A stretch of DNA of 64,000 nt from Chryseobacterium candidae (GCF_004916905.1 NZ_SDLV01000018.1:1-64000); one strand, 5' to 3'. Shown: positions 7,954 through 17,858, counted from the stretch's first letter. Translations and numbers: made by a program. Notes: generated from the sequence alone by a model not told the origin.

Positions 7954-9852
7954 ATTAAGCGCATATGTTCTGAAGTTGAGCATTCTTACTTTTCCTGAAT
8001 CCAAAAGGAAAATCAGATTTTCCAGGATATTTTCTTTGGAATGATAGCTGAGCTGGATAGACAGTTCTTCAATAGTAGCTGATTTTTTAGCTAATAAATT
8101 AATGATCTGCTGGGAGATATTTTTTCCAAAGATAGACTGCTTATTTTTTTCACATACAGAACACTGGCCACAGTTTTTTGAATTTTTTTCACCAAAGTAG
8201 GCCAGGATAAGTTTCATTTTACAGTAGTCATTGTTTTCCACATAAAACTTCATCTCTTCCCATTTCTGAATTTTGTTTCTCTGAATATGTTCAAATAGTT
8301 TCCAGTAAGCACTATTTACGGCCCTTTCATCGCGGGGTTTCAGGAATTTAATACTGGCTAGTGCTCCATCTATATATTCAAGATAGTTCTTTTGCTGAAA
8401 TTCTTTCAGTCGTTCTTTGATCAAAGGAACACTGATGTTGATTTTGTTGCTTAGCTGCTGTTCACTGAACATTACTTTGTGGGTGGTAATCCCTGATATG
8501 TTACGGAAAAGAAGCTCTATAAAATAGGCGTCCTTTTGTGGCAGCAGGTCTATCTCATCAGCTTTGATAAACAGCTCGATTGAAGACAGGCTTTTGTAAT
8601 CATTATAGTAGACAATTTCCTGGTTATGGAGAAAATTGAGTACATTGCTGATCTTGGCTTTCGACAGTTTGGTGAAATTCTGTATACTAAGATTATTCAG
8701 TTGAAATGTTTTTTCCGGAAGCTCAAATTCTGCTACCTGAAAAATAGAGTAGAGGTAGCTAATGATCTTCAAAAACTCAGCTTTGTTTGGGGTCTGATTT
8801 TTTAAAACCTGATCAAAATTAAGAAGTTCCTGTTTATTCCAGAGCATGAAAGCAAAACTGTCTTTTCCATCTCTTCCTGCCCTCCCGATCTCCTGATAAT
8901 AATTTTCCAGAGATGCAGCAGGGGAATAGTGAATGACAAAACGAACATTGTCTTTATCGATACCCATTCCAAAGGCATTGGTAGAAACAAGAACATGATT
9001 ATCGCTGTTATTCCAAAGATTCTGTCTTGCATTCTTTTCTTTGGTTGTCAGGCCGGCATGAAAATAATCCACATTTTTCAGTTGATTTTTCTTCAGAAAT
9101 TCTGCCAGCAATTCTGCCTCTTTTCTTGTTCTTACATAGACAATTCCGGAGTCATTGCTGTATTTTAAAATATCAAAAACACGCTGAAATTTATCAGCTA
9201 CTTCATCAGTAAAGATTTTAATGTTCTCTCTTTTGAAACTTTTTTGAAAAACAAAAGGATTTTTCAGTTCCAGTTTATTTTTGATTTCTTCAAGCACTTT
9301 TGGGGTTGCCGTTGCCGTTAAAGCAAGACAGGGAATTTCAGGATTATTACTTCTGAATCCTTTTATATTCTGATAGCTGGGTCTGAAATCCTGGCCCCAT
9401 TCTGAAATACAGTGCGCTTCATCAACTGCAATGAATGACAGTTGAATTTCCTCCATGTTTTGAATAAACTGAGTATTGGTAAGTCTCTCAGGAGAAACAT
9501 AGAGTAGTTTGGTAAGTCCTTCCTTGCAGCGGCCGTAGATGGTTTCGGCATCGTATTCATCCAGTTCAGATGAAAGATATTCTGCTTCTATCCCACGTGA
9601 TTTAAGCTGATTGACCTGATCTTTCATCAATGCAAGCAATGGAGATACAACAAGGCATGTTCCTTCTTTCAATAAGGCGGGTAATTGATAACATAAAGAT
9701 TTTCCTGCTCCTGTAGGTAACAGAACCAAGGTATCTTTTTCGTTGATGACAGCATTGATAATTTCTTCCTGAGAATCTCTGAAGTCGTTATAACCCCAGA
9801 AATACTTAAGAGTATCATATTTTAGCTTTTGAAAATCCTGCGGAGAAATCAT
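7942..9852 (-). CDS. recQ: RecQ-family ATP-dependent DNA helicase
   Basis: This 636-residue superfamily 2 helicase has a Walker A motif LLPTGAGKSLCYQ (Lys51), a DEAH box (Asp144-His147, VDEAHCISEWGQDFR), ALTATAT, and the motif VI region YYQEIGRAGRDG. A zinc-binding cluster near residues 545-570 (CKMK ... CGQCSVC) precedes a winged-helix domain. There is no HRDC domain after it, so it belongs to the short RecQ class. It unwinds branched DNA in recombination and repair. The end of the gene lies in a short tandem repeat, so slippage there could change its last residues. Confidence 0.9.
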   Translation of the reverse strand: MISPQDFQKLKYDTLKYFWGYNDFRDSQEEIINAVINEKDTLVLLPTGAGKSLCYQLPALLKEGTCLVVSPLLALMKDQVNQLKSRGIEAEYLSSELDEYDAETIYGRCKEGLTKLLYVSPERLTNTQFIQNMEEIQLSFIAVDEAHCISEWGQDFRPSYQNIKGFRSNNPEIPCLALTATATPKVLEEIKNKLELKNPFVFQKSFKRENIKIFTDEVADKFQRVFDILKYSNDSGIVYVRTRKEAELLAEFLKKNQLKNVDYFHAGLTTKEKNARQNLWNNSDNHVLVSTNAFGMGIDKDNVRFVIHYSPAASLENYYQEIGRAGRDGKDSFAFMLWNKQELLNFDQVLKNQTPNKAEFLKIISYLYSIFQVAEFELPEKTFQLNNLSIQNFTKLSKAKISNVLNFLHNQEIVYYNDYKSLSSIELFIKADEIDLLPQKDAYFIELLFRNISGITTHKVMFSEQQLSNKINISVPLIKERLKEFQQKNYLEYIDGALASIKFLKPRDERAVNSAYWKLFEHIQRNKIQKWEEMKFYVENNDYCKMKLILAYFGEKNSKNCGQCSVCEKNKQSIFGKNISQQIINLLAKKSATIEELSIQLSYHSKENILENLIFLLDSGKVRMLNFRTYALNHEQ

Positions 9853-9880
9853 GTTGTAAAAATAAGGAAAGAATTAGGAC

Positions 9881-9909
9881 AAAAAAAGTCACGCCCTGCG
9901 TGACTTTTA
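9881..9909 (-). terminator. Terminator of the first Omp gene
   Basis: GTCACGC and GCGTGAC (9888-9894 and 9898-9904) form the stem with a CCT loop. On the minus strand a T run follows. Confidence 0.8.
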
Positions 9910-9930
9910 TATGATATATCAATATATTTA

Positions 9931-11370
9931 TTATTTAGCTTCGAAGTATACTCTTCTGTTGGCTCTGTTTTTCCATTCAGGGCACTTCGTAGCCGGTTCA
10001 CATTCAGGATATTTAAGGTCTTTTTCACCTTTTCCTACTGCCTGTAGTTTACCTGTCTGAACACCGTTTTTGATCAGATAGTTCTTAACGTTGTTTGCTC
10101 TTCTTTCAGATAGTTTTTGGTTGTAAGCATCAGTACCTCTTGTATCAGTAGCTCCGATTACATTGTAAGAACCGCTTGAAGAATTAATGTAATTTACAGC
10201 ATTATTTAAAATTGGAGTATTTGATGGTAAAATTCTGTCAGAATTTAAATCAAATTCAATTCCTTCCAATTTAGTTTCTGTTTCTACTACAGGTCCGGTT
10301 GTAGCTACAGGACATCCGTTGTTTTCAACAGGTCCTGGAACGGTTACACACTTATCGTAAAGGTCAATTACACCGTCTAAGTCTGTATCAAGTGCAACTC
10401 CGGCACCGTCCACTCTTGCACCTGCAGGAGTATCAAGTTGTCTGTCCCAGTCGTCGCATACCCCGTCGTTATCAGCATCTCCTTTTTTACATACTTCGAT
10501 ATCCTGGTTTTTATTAGCCAGTACATCAAGTTTATAATAGATTTCCTGAAGCGGATCATGCCACATTAAGTGAGATTCGTGCTTTCCAAGTTTAACAGAA
10601 AGACCTAAAGTAGCATTGAAGAAGTTATCTGAAACCTGCTCAGAACGCTTGTTGATAGCGCTGTATTTATCTCCGCCACCGTCAAATTCATCATCACCGG
10701 TTACCACATACATTAATCTACCTTCAATATCAATTCTTCTGTTGACTTTAAATTTAAGACCTGTACCAGCCTGCATGAACATAGAACCTAATTCGAAAGG
10801 TTTGATTTCAGTCATTAATGTCAGTCTGTTACTTCCGTCTTTCTGGTATGCTCTGTATGCAATGGTACCAATACCTGCATATCCATGAAGCGCCCATCTG
10901 TAAGGAGAGTGGTTATCAACTCTTCTTAATAAGTTTGAAAAGTTAATATCTCCTAAGATAGAGATGGCGTCATACTGAGTTCTTGCTCCTACTGCTGTAG
11001 CATCTGGTGCTGCATTTTTAGTATTGAACCATCCTTGTCTGGTTTCACCTCTGTCATACTGTAAATTGATCCCAAAAGCATGGGTAATTGCTTTATCAAT
11101 ACTTACATAGGCTGAGTATCCAAAAAGGTTTTTACCGTTACCATTTTTGATCGAGGTTAAATCTGCTGATTGAAGAAGTGGAACACCTACCCCAGCAGAA
11201 ATAGACCAATCATTAAATCTTTTAGATTGACTGGTGAATGGGGAAACATTAGCAGATCCCGAAGAAAATGTATTAGGATATTCTCCTTTTGAAACTGCCG
11301 TTGAGTCTTGTGCATACGTGGCAGAAGGAATTGCCAAAGCTAATGCAACAATTGCTAAACTTAATTTCAT
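9931..11370 (-). CDS. OmpA-family outer-membrane protein with TSP3 repeats (copy 1)
   Basis: A 479-residue envelope protein. It has a signal peptide cleaved after ATYA (residue 20), an N-terminal beta-barrel-like domain (about 50-270), a calcium-binding thrombospondin type 3 segment (about 295-355, DADNDGVCDDWD and DTDLDGVIDLYDKC), and a C-terminal OmpA peptidoglycan-binding domain (about 368-479, with GATDTRGTDAYNQKLSERRA). It should tether the outer membrane to the cell wall. Residues 1-356 differ from copy 2 at only 14 positions by my count, whereas the OmpA domains are unrelated beyond family level. It is followed by a terminator; a 216-base gap with another terminator separates it from copy 2. 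Confidence 0.9.
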   Translation of the reverse strand: MKLSLAIVALALAIPSATYAQDSTAVSKGEYPNTFSSGSANVSPFTSQSKRFNDWSISAGVGVPLLQSADLTSIKNGNGKNLFGYSAYVSIDKAITHAFGINLQYDRGETRQGWFNTKNAAPDATAVGARTQYDAISILGDINFSNLLRRVDNHSPYRWALHGYAGIGTIAYRAYQKDGSNRLTLMTEIKPFELGSMFMQAGTGLKFKVNRRIDIEGRLMYVVTGDDEFDGGGDKYSAINKRSEQVSDNFFNATLGLSVKLGKHESHLMWHDPLQEIYYKLDVLANKNQDIEVCKKGDADNDGVCDDWDRQLDTPAGARVDGAGVALDTDLDGVIDLYDKCVTVPGPVENNGCPVATTGPVVETETKLEGIEFDLNSDRILPSNTPILNNAVNYINSSSGSYNVIGATDTRGTDAYNQKLSERRANNVKNYLIKNGVQTGKLQAVGKGEKDLKYPECEPATKCPEWKNRANRRVYFEAK

Positions 11371-11531
11371 AGTGTTATTTTTTTAAGTTAAGTTATTTAA
11401 ATGATTTTTTTTTACGTTAAAAAGTGATTTTGGGTTGGTTTTCTTTTCAAGGACAAACTTGCTGATTTCTAATGTGTTTTATACAGTTGTCCTGAAAATA
11501 ATGATAAAGGTATGTAAAAAAATTCGTAGTA

Positions 11532-11571
11532 GAAAAAAAATAAACCGAAAAGAGCAATTCTTTTCGGTTTA
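11532..11571 (-). terminator. Terminator of the second Omp gene
   Basis: A 13-bp stem (11541-11553 with 11559-11571, TAAACCGAAAAGA and complement) is followed on the minus strand by eight T's. Confidence 0.85.
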
Positions 11572-11586
11572 TGAAGTATTTGAAAA

Positions 11587-13116
11587 TTATTTCTTCTTTT
11601 TCTTAGCAGGAACTTTTTTTACTGCTTTTTTTACAGGAGCATCTTCATAGTCTTTCTTTTTAATAGAATCCCATTCTGAACTTTCTATAAATCTTACCGT
11701 AACTTTTCTATCTGCCATTCTTTCAGCATCTGAAGCTGATGCAGGAATAGTAGCTTCAGCAGAACCTACTCCTCTTGACTTCAGCACATTTTCATTGATG
11801 CCTCTGCTTTCCAGAGCACCTACTACAGCGGCTGCTCTTTCTTTAGACAGTCTAAGGTTGTATGCTGCATTTCCTTTGATATCTGTATGTCCTGTTAACA
11901 GATAATTACCTCCGTTTTCTTTAATAATTGAAGCAGCCAGATCCAGTTTTTCGTTAGATTCAGGTCTGATTGTAGCTTTATTGAAATTGAAATAAATATC
12001 TTTCAGGGTTTTTTCTACCTCTTTAGCAGTTTCGTTATTGTCTTTTTTTGCTACAGGGCATCCGTTATTTTCTACAGGTCCCGGAACGGTTACACACTTA
12101 TCGTAAAGGTCAATGACACCGTCTAAGTCTGTATCAAGAGCAACACCGGCACCATCCACTCTTGCTCCTGCAGGAGTATCAAGCTGTCTGTCCCAGTCGT
12201 CACATACCCCGTCGTTATCAGCATCACCTTTTTTACATACTTCAATATCCTGATTTTTATTAGCCAGTACATCAAGTTTATAATAGATCTCCTGAAGCGG
12301 GTCATGCCACATTACATGAGACTCATGCTTCCCTAATTTGAAAGAAAGACCTAAAGTAGCATTGAAGAAGTTGTCTGAAACCTGCTCAGAACGCTTGTTG
12401 ATAGCACTGTAAGCATCACCGCCACCGTCAAATTCATCATCACCGGTTACCACATACATTAATCTACCTTCAATATCAATTCTTCTGTTGACTTTAAATT
12501 TAAGACCTGTACCAGCCTGGAAGAACATAGAACCTAATTCGAAAGGTTTGATTTCAGTCATTAATGTCTGTCTGTTACTTCCGTCTTTCTGGTATGCTCT
12601 GTATGCAATAGTACCGATACCTGCATATCCATGAAGCGCCCATCTGTAAGTAGAGTGGTTATCAACTCTTCTTAATAAGTTTGAAAAGTTAATATCTCCT
12701 AAGATAGAGATGGCGTCATACTGAGTTCTTGCTCCTACTGCTGTAGCATCTGGTGCTGCATTTTTAGTATTGAACCATCCTTGTCTGGTTTCGCCTCTGT
12801 CATATTGTAAATTGATCCCAAAAGCATGGGTAATCGCTTTATCAATACTTACATATGCTGAATAACCAAAAAGGTTTTTACCATTACCATTTTTGATTGA
12901 GGTCAAATCTGCTGACTGAAGAAGTGGAACACCTGCTCCTACAGAAATAGACCAATCATTAAATCTCTTGGATTTGTTGGTAAATGGTGCAACATTGGCA
13001 GATCCTGAAGAAAATGTATTAGGGTATTTTCCGTTTGAATCTGCAGTTGAGTCTTGAGCATACGTGGCTGAAGGAATTGCCAAAGCTAATGCTACAATTG
13101 CTAAACTTAATTTCAT
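11587..13116 (-). CDS. OmpA-family outer-membrane protein with TSP3 repeats (copy 2)
   Basis: A 509-residue paralogue of copy 1 with the same signal peptide, barrel-like domain and TSP3 segment up to NNGCPVA (about residue 356). After that the sequence switches to a different OmpA domain (about 365-480; ATIRPESNEKL, LTGHTDIKGNAAYNLRLS) and a Lys-rich tail (KKAVKKVPAKKKKK). The DNA identity to copy 1 stops sharply at the same codon, which suggests gene conversion or a domain swap. It lies 53 bases downstream of the OmpA-less third copy and could share its transcript. Confidence 0.9.
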   Translation of the reverse strand: MKLSLAIVALALAIPSATYAQDSTADSNGKYPNTFSSGSANVAPFTNKSKRFNDWSISVGAGVPLLQSADLTSIKNGNGKNLFGYSAYVSIDKAITHAFGINLQYDRGETRQGWFNTKNAAPDATAVGARTQYDAISILGDINFSNLLRRVDNHSTYRWALHGYAGIGTIAYRAYQKDGSNRQTLMTEIKPFELGSMFFQAGTGLKFKVNRRIDIEGRLMYVVTGDDEFDGGGDAYSAINKRSEQVSDNFFNATLGLSFKLGKHESHVMWHDPLQEIYYKLDVLANKNQDIEVCKKGDADNDGVCDDWDRQLDTPAGARVDGAGVALDTDLDGVIDLYDKCVTVPGPVENNGCPVAKKDNNETAKEVEKTLKDIYFNFNKATIRPESNEKLDLAASIIKENGGNYLLTGHTDIKGNAAYNLRLSKERAAAVVGALESRGINENVLKSRGVGSAEATIPASASDAERMADRKVTVRFIESSEWDSIKKKDYEDAPVKKAVKKVPAKKKKK

Positions 13117-13169
13117 CGTGTATTATTATTTGATTTCTTTTTTTGAAAAAGAATTTTAAGTTTGTTAAA

Positions 13170-14285
13170 TTATTTTACTGGACAACCGTTATTTTCAACA
13201 GGTCCGGGAACAGTTACGCATTTATCGTAAAGGTCAATAACACCATCAAGATCCATATCCAAAGCAACACCAGCACCATCTACTCTTGCTCCTGCAGGAG
13301 TATCAAGCTGTCTGTCCCAGTCATCGCATACTCCATCATTGTCTGCATCACCTTTTTCGCAAACAACAAGATCGGTACTTGCGTTTTCAAGAACATTTGT
13401 TCTGTAATAAGCTTCCTGAAGCGGGTCATGCCATGCCAGGTGAGATTCATGCTTTCCTAGTTTGAAAGATAATCCTAAACTTACTGTCCAGGCGTTATCA
13501 GATCTTCTCGAATTTAGCATGTTATATTTTGAACCTGGAGTGGAAGGATCATAATCATTAGGATCTGCCCATCCGCCGCCATCGAATTCATCATCACCAC
13601 TGATGATGTACATGGTTCTTGCCTCAACGTCAATAAGTTTTGAAACATTGTATTTTATTCCCACACCTCCCTGATAGAAGATAGAGTTGATATCAATGTC
13701 CTGCTTGATGAACAAAGGAGTTCTTCTTGGAGTAGTGCTCCATCTGAATTCGTCATTATCATGCAGTGAAGTTCTGAATCCCTGAAGTCCAATACCCATA
13801 TATCCATGGAAAGCCCATCTGTATGGAGAGTGGTTGTCTACTCTTCTGAATAAGTTCGAGAAGTTGATATCTCCTAATAAAGAGATGTTGTCAAACTGTG
13901 TTGTAGCAGTAGCTACTCCTGATTTTACACCTGCAGCACCGGGAAGCTGGGCTGTCTGTTTCGTTTCTCCTCTCATATACATAAGGCTTAGCCCGAATGC
14001 ATGTGTGATTTGTTTGTCCACGCTTACGTAAGCATTGTAACCCCAATTGGTCTTATCCTTGCGGATAGATTTTAAATCGGAATGTACCATAAATGCAGGA
14101 CCTCCTCCGACAGAAATAGACCAGTCTCTGAAAAGTCTGGATTTATTGTCAAAAGGTTTTACATTAGCGGAACCTGAGGAGAATGTATTAGGATACTCTG
14201 TGGAAGAGTTTACTGTAGTGCCGCTGTTCTGTGCGAAAGCTGCAATCGGCAATGACGTAGCCAATAATAATAAACCTAATTTCAT
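13170..14285 (-). CDS. Omp paralogue without an OmpA domain (copy 3)
   Basis: A 371-residue protein with the same plan as the two downstream genes (signal peptide ending AFAQ, barrel-like domain, TSP3 segment), but it stops directly after NNGCPVK where the others continue into OmpA. Only 53 bases separate its stop from the next gene, so no remnant of an OmpA domain remains. The barrel part has diverged considerably; the TSP3 part is nearly identical. It might be a truncation fixed in the lineage or an outer-membrane protein that no longer binds peptidoglycan. It starts 17 bases after folK and is probably co-transcribed with it. Confidence 0.85.
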   Translation of the reverse strand: MKLGLLLLATSLPIAAFAQNSGTTVNSSTEYPNTFSSGSANVKPFDNKSRLFRDWSISVGGGPAFMVHSDLKSIRKDKTNWGYNAYVSVDKQITHAFGLSLMYMRGETKQTAQLPGAAGVKSGVATATTQFDNISLLGDINFSNLFRRVDNHSPYRWAFHGYMGIGLQGFRTSLHDNDEFRWSTTPRRTPLFIKQDIDINSIFYQGGVGIKYNVSKLIDVEARTMYIISGDDEFDGGGWADPNDYDPSTPGSKYNMLNSRRSDNAWTVSLGLSFKLGKHESHLAWHDPLQEAYYRTNVLENASTDLVVCEKGDADNDGVCDDWDRQLDTPAGARVDGAGVALDMDLDGVIDLYDKCVTVPGPVENNGCPVK

Positions 14286-14302
14286 ACAATATGTTTTATG
14301 TT

Positions 14303-14719
14303 TTAAATAAAATCTTTTAATAATATTCTGGAAAAATCCCTTTCAAAAAGATGTTTTTTATGAGGGATTTCTAATCTTTCTGATTTAAAATTTAACTCAT
14401 TATACTTAATGATATCAATGTCTATAATCCTGTCTGTATAACCTCCGGATACTTTTGAATCATTAATTCTTCCCATCTCAACTTCTATATTCTTAATACA
14501 ATCAAGCAGTTGAATTGGTGAAAGATGTGTAAATATTATTGCTGCAATATTACAAAAAATATTGGAACTGACAAACTCTACAGGGGCAGACATTAAATAT
14601 TCGCTAGTTTGTGAAATGTTGTTTCCGGCTTCATTGATCTTTTTTAATGCAAGCTCTATATTTTTTTTTTGCTCTCCTAAGTTACTTCCCAGTAACAAAA
14701 CGACCTTATGCTGCGACAT
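14303..14719 (-). CDS. folK: 2-amino-4-hydroxy-6-hydroxymethyldihydropteridine pyrophosphokinase
   Basis: FolK transfers pyrophosphate from ATP to 6-hydroxymethyl-7,8-dihydropterin in folate synthesis. The 138-residue protein shows the family signature: LLLGSNLGEQ (about 8-17), the substrate and metal region GRINDSKVSGGYTDRIIDIDII (in two parts, about 83-104, with the DIDI acidic pair) and IPHKKHLFERDF. It is divergent from sppA with only 20 bases between start codons, so its promoter lies inside the sppA coding region. The downstream Omp genes may be read from it. Confidence 0.9.
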   Translation of the reverse strand: MSQHKVVLLLGSNLGEQKKNIELALKKINEAGNNISQTSEYLMSAPVEFVSSNIFCNIAAIIFTHLSPIQLLDCIKNIEVEMGRINDSKVSGGYTDRIIDIDIIKYNELNFKSERLEIPHKKHLFERDFSRILLKDFI

Positions 14720-14739
14720 ATTAGAAAATTGATTGATTT

Positions 14740-16497
14740 ATGAGAAGTTTCTTTAAAAATGTTTTGGCAAATATAGTAGCAATTATCATACTTTGCGCTC
14801 TATTTTTCATCTTTTTCATCATGATGCTTGTGTTTAGCGCGATGGGGAATGATAAGTCGGTGGCGGTAAAAAAGAACTCCGTTCTTACGATTAATTTAAA
14901 GACCAATATAATCGATAGTCCTACGGAAGAAGAGATGGGATTATTCGGTATAGGCGCCCAAAATAAAAGTATCCTTATATATGATGCTTTAGAGGCCATC
15001 AATAAAGCAAAAACTGATGATAATATTAAAGGAATCAGTATAGAAGCTGATGATTTATCTGCAGGACTTACTCAGATTGATGATCTTAGAAATGCTATTG
15101 AAGATTTCAAGAAAAGTGGAAAGTTTGTATATGCATATGGGAACGGAGTATCACAGTCTGCTTATTATTTGGGATCTGTTGCGGATAAATATTATCTGCA
15201 TCCGGCAGGAATGGTAGAATTAAAAGGTCTTTCTACAGAGGTTACTTTCTTCAAGGATTTTGCAGATAAATACGGGGTCGGAATTGAAGTCATCCGTCAC
15301 GGTAAATTCAAATCTGCGGTAGAACCTTTTATAAGAAATGATATTTCTCCTGAAAATAAAGAACAGTTAAGTACGCTCTTGAATGATCTGTGGAAAAACA
15401 CTTCCAGTAAAATGGCTGCTTCAAGAAAAATTGATACTGCTCAGTTCAGAATGATTACAGACAGCTTATATGGAATGATTCCCGAGCAAAGCTTACAATA
15501 TAAACTTGCGGATAAACTGATCCAGAAATCAGAATACGAAGATCTTCTTAAGGCGAAGCTCAATGTGAAAGATAAAGAAAAGCTGAACAAGATTTCTTTG
15601 ACAAGTTATATCAATTCTTATGAGGACGAGGATAAATCCGGTGAAAAGATCGCAGTATTGTATGCTTCGGGATCTATTAATAATGGAGATGAATACAGTG
15701 ATATTCATTCTGAGAAATATGTGAAGTACATCAAAAAGCTTCAGGAGGATGATAAAGTGAAAGCTGTTGTTTTCAGAATCAACTCTCCGGGAGGAAGTGC
15801 TAATGCTTCAGATGAAATCTTATTTGAATTACAGCGGCTGAAAAAGAAAAAACCACTGATCGTTTCTTTTGGAGACTATGCAGCATCAGGTGGATATTAT
15901 GTAGCCATGGCAGCGGATAAAATTTATTCAGAGCCTAATACACTTACCGGTTCTATCGGAGTATTTGGAGTGATGCCTTACTATAAAGATATTGCCGCTA
16001 AAAACGGAATCCGTGCAGATATTGTTTCTACTAATGCCAACTCGATGTATTATTCCGGATTAAACGGTGTAACCCCTTATGGAGTTAATATGATGACAAA
16101 AAGTGTAGAGGGTACCTATAAAAGATTTGTACATTTTGTAACTCAGAACAGAAAGAAAACTTTTGAGCAGATTGATAATGTAGGAGGCGGTAGAGTATGG
16201 AGCGGAGTTCGTGCAAAAGAAATAGGATTGGTAGACGAATTGGGTACTTTAACAGATGCTGTGAAGTTTGCAGCACAGAAAGCAGGATTAAAATCATACC
16301 ACGTAGAAGCGTTCCCTAAGAAAATGAGTCCGTTTGAACAAATCTTCAAAGACCTGAACGAAGAGGATGTTTCTGCCAGAATTATTAAAAATAAGATAGG
16401 GAAGTCCAACTATGAAATTTTACAGCAAATCACAGACAAAAAACTACAGTCTGAGGTGAAAATGGAAATGCCTTATCAGATTAGAATCAACAACTAA
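14740..16497 (+). CDS. sppA: Signal peptide peptidase SppA, 67 kDa type
   Basis: SppA cleaves remnant signal peptides in the inner membrane. This 585-residue protein has an N-terminal membrane anchor (about 10-33) and the two tandem peptidase S49 halves typical of the long form. The catalytic Lys is Lys191 (GKFKSAVEPF) and the nucleophile is Ser383 (YAASGGYYVAMAADK), matching the dyad of E. coli SppA. It is expressed divergently from folK and followed by a strong terminator. No promoter box is obvious in the short gap. Confidence 0.93.
   Translation: MRSFFKNVLANIVAIIILCALFFIFFIMMLVFSAMGNDKSVAVKKNSVLTINLKTNIIDSPTEEEMGLFGIGAQNKSILIYDALEAINKAKTDDNIKGISIEADDLSAGLTQIDDLRNAIEDFKKSGKFVYAYGNGVSQSAYYLGSVADKYYLHPAGMVELKGLSTEVTFFKDFADKYGVGIEVIRHGKFKSAVEPFIRNDISPENKEQLSTLLNDLWKNTSSKMAASRKIDTAQFRMITDSLYGMIPEQSLQYKLADKLIQKSEYEDLLKAKLNVKDKEKLNKISLTSYINSYEDEDKSGEKIAVLYASGSINNGDEYSDIHSEKYVKYIKKLQEDDKVKAVVFRINSPGGSANASDEILFELQRLKKKKPLIVSFGDYAASGGYYVAMAADKIYSEPNTLTGSIGVFGVMPYYKDIAAKNGIRADIVSTNANSMYYSGLNGVTPYGVNMMTKSVEGTYKRFVHFVTQNRKKTFEQIDNVGGGRVWSGVRAKEIGLVDELGTLTDAVKFAAQKAGLKSYHVEAFPKKMSPFEQIFKDLNEEDVSARIIKNKIGKSNYEILQQITDKKLQSEVKMEMPYQIRINN
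14768..14775 (-). promoter_or_regulatory. folK -7 box inside sppA
   Basis: On the minus strand this reads TATATTTG, about 49 bases before the folK start. It lies within the first codons of the divergent sppA gene. Confidence 0.45.
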
Positions 16498-16516
16498 CTA
16501 AATTTTATATTGTATA

Positions 16517-16556
16517 CAAAAATCCCGGATCTGAAATTTCAGATCCGGGATTTTAT
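16517..16556. terminator. Perfect palindromic bidirectional terminator
   Basis: A 36-base perfect palindrome (16519-16554, core ATCCCGGATCTGAAA) flanked by A and T runs lies between the convergent sppA and GlsB/YeaQ-type genes. Confidence 0.9.
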
Positions 16557-16573
16557 TTTTATCAACGTTATTA

Positions 16574-16834
16574 TCAGCTTTTCTTTGTAGCCATTCCGTA
16601 AATCCAGAGGATAATTAATGCGCCTCCTATTGAGAGAATCCAGCTTCTCGGATTCCAGAATGAAGTGACATCTCCCCAGTGTAAAACGTAAACTCCTATA
16701 GCTCCTCCTACAAATGCTCCCAGAATTCCCAGAATAATAGTGATAAGCCATCCTCCTCCCTGAGTTCCCGGCATAATCATTTTAGCGATAGCACCTGCGA
16801 TAAGGCCAAATAGAATCCATGTAATAATTCCCAT
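16574..16834 (-). CDS. GlsB/YeaQ/YmgE-family stress response membrane protein
   Basis: A small inner-membrane protein of 86 residues with three hydrophobic helices (about 3-20, 29-49 and 62-80). The Gly-rich pattern GLIAGAIAKMIMPGTQGGG and GILGAFVGGAIG is diagnostic for the transglycosylase-associated (Tag) family. These proteins are often induced by general stress, but their molecular role is not established. It is monocistronic. Confidence 0.9.
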   Translation of the reverse strand: MGIITWILFGLIAGAIAKMIMPGTQGGGWLITIILGILGAFVGGAIGVYVLHWGDVTSFWNPRSWILSIGGALIILWIYGMATKKS

Positions 16835-16904
16835 AGTTGCAAATTTTTTTATTGTTAATATTTAAAATGATTGTTTGCTAATATAAGGGAAAACATGATA
16901 TAAA

Positions 16905-17858
16905 TCATCTTTTCTTGAAGAATGAGTCTACAAATTCCGTACCATTAAAAAGTTGTAAATCCTGCATTTTTTCGCCTACACCAATATATTTCACCGGAAT
17001 CTGAAACTGATCGGAGATTCCGATAACAACACCTCCTTTGGCTGTTCCGTCCAGCTTTGTTACTGCTAAAGCATTTACTTCTGTTGCTGCTGTAAATTGT
17101 TTTGCCTGTTCAAAAGCATTCTGCCCTGTAGAGCCGTCAAGTACCAATAGAATCTCATGGGGTGCATCAGGAATTACTTTCTGCATCACTCTTTTGATCT
17201 TGGAAAGCTCGTTCATCAGGTTGATCTTGTTGTGAAGTCTTCCTGCAGTATCGATGATGACAACGTCTGCATTTTGAGCAACCGCACTTTGTACGGTATC
17301 AAATGCCACAGAGGCAGGATCTGATCCCATTTCCTGTTTTATAATAGGAACTCCCACTCTTTCGCTCCAGATAACAAGCTGGTCAACGGCAGCAGCTCTA
17401 AAGGTATCCGCAGCTCCAAGAACTACTTTTTTACCTTCCGATTTGAACTGGTGAGCCAGTTTTCCGATAGTTGTTGTTTTTCCCACACCATTTACTCCTA
17501 CTACCATAATGACATATGGTTTTTTGGAGGTATCTATATTTCCCGTACCGGCATGTGGGTTTTCAAGCAATAACCCCGAAATTTCTTCACGGAGAATTTT
17601 GTCAAGTTCGTTAACGCCTACATATTTATCTCTGGCAACACGTTCCTCAATTCTTTCAATAATTTTGATCGTGGTAGAGGCACCTACATCGGAAGCAATC
17701 AGGACTTCTTCCAGATCATCCAGAACTTCATCATCTACTTTGCTTTTACCGACTACGGCTTTCGTCATTTTTTCAAAGAATCCCTGGCTGGATTTTTCCA
17801 ATCCTTTATCTAAGGTTTCTTTTTCTTCTTTTTTGAAAATATTTTTAAACCAACTCAT
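16905..17858 (-). CDS. ftsY: Signal recognition particle receptor FtsY
   Basis: FtsY is the SRP receptor GTPase that docks ribosomes making membrane proteins. The 317-residue protein has a short N domain (about 20-95) and a G domain with GVNGVGKTTTIGKL (121-134), DTAGRLHNK and TKLDGTAKGG. The acidic N-terminal A domain of E. coli FtsY is missing, as is usual in Bacteroidota. It lies 15 bases after the RidA-like gene and is probably read from the promoter at 18368. Confidence 0.95.
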   Translation of the reverse strand: MSWFKNIFKKEEKETLDKGLEKSSQGFFEKMTKAVVGKSKVDDEVLDDLEEVLIASDVGASTTIKIIERIEERVARDKYVGVNELDKILREEISGLLLENPHAGTGNIDTSKKPYVIMVVGVNGVGKTTTIGKLAHQFKSEGKKVVLGAADTFRAAAVDQLVIWSERVGVPIIKQEMGSDPASVAFDTVQSAVAQNADVVIIDTAGRLHNKINLMNELSKIKRVMQKVIPDAPHEILLVLDGSTGQNAFEQAKQFTAATEVNALAVTKLDGTAKGGVVIGISDQFQIPVKYIGVGEKMQDLQLFNGTEFVDSFFKKR

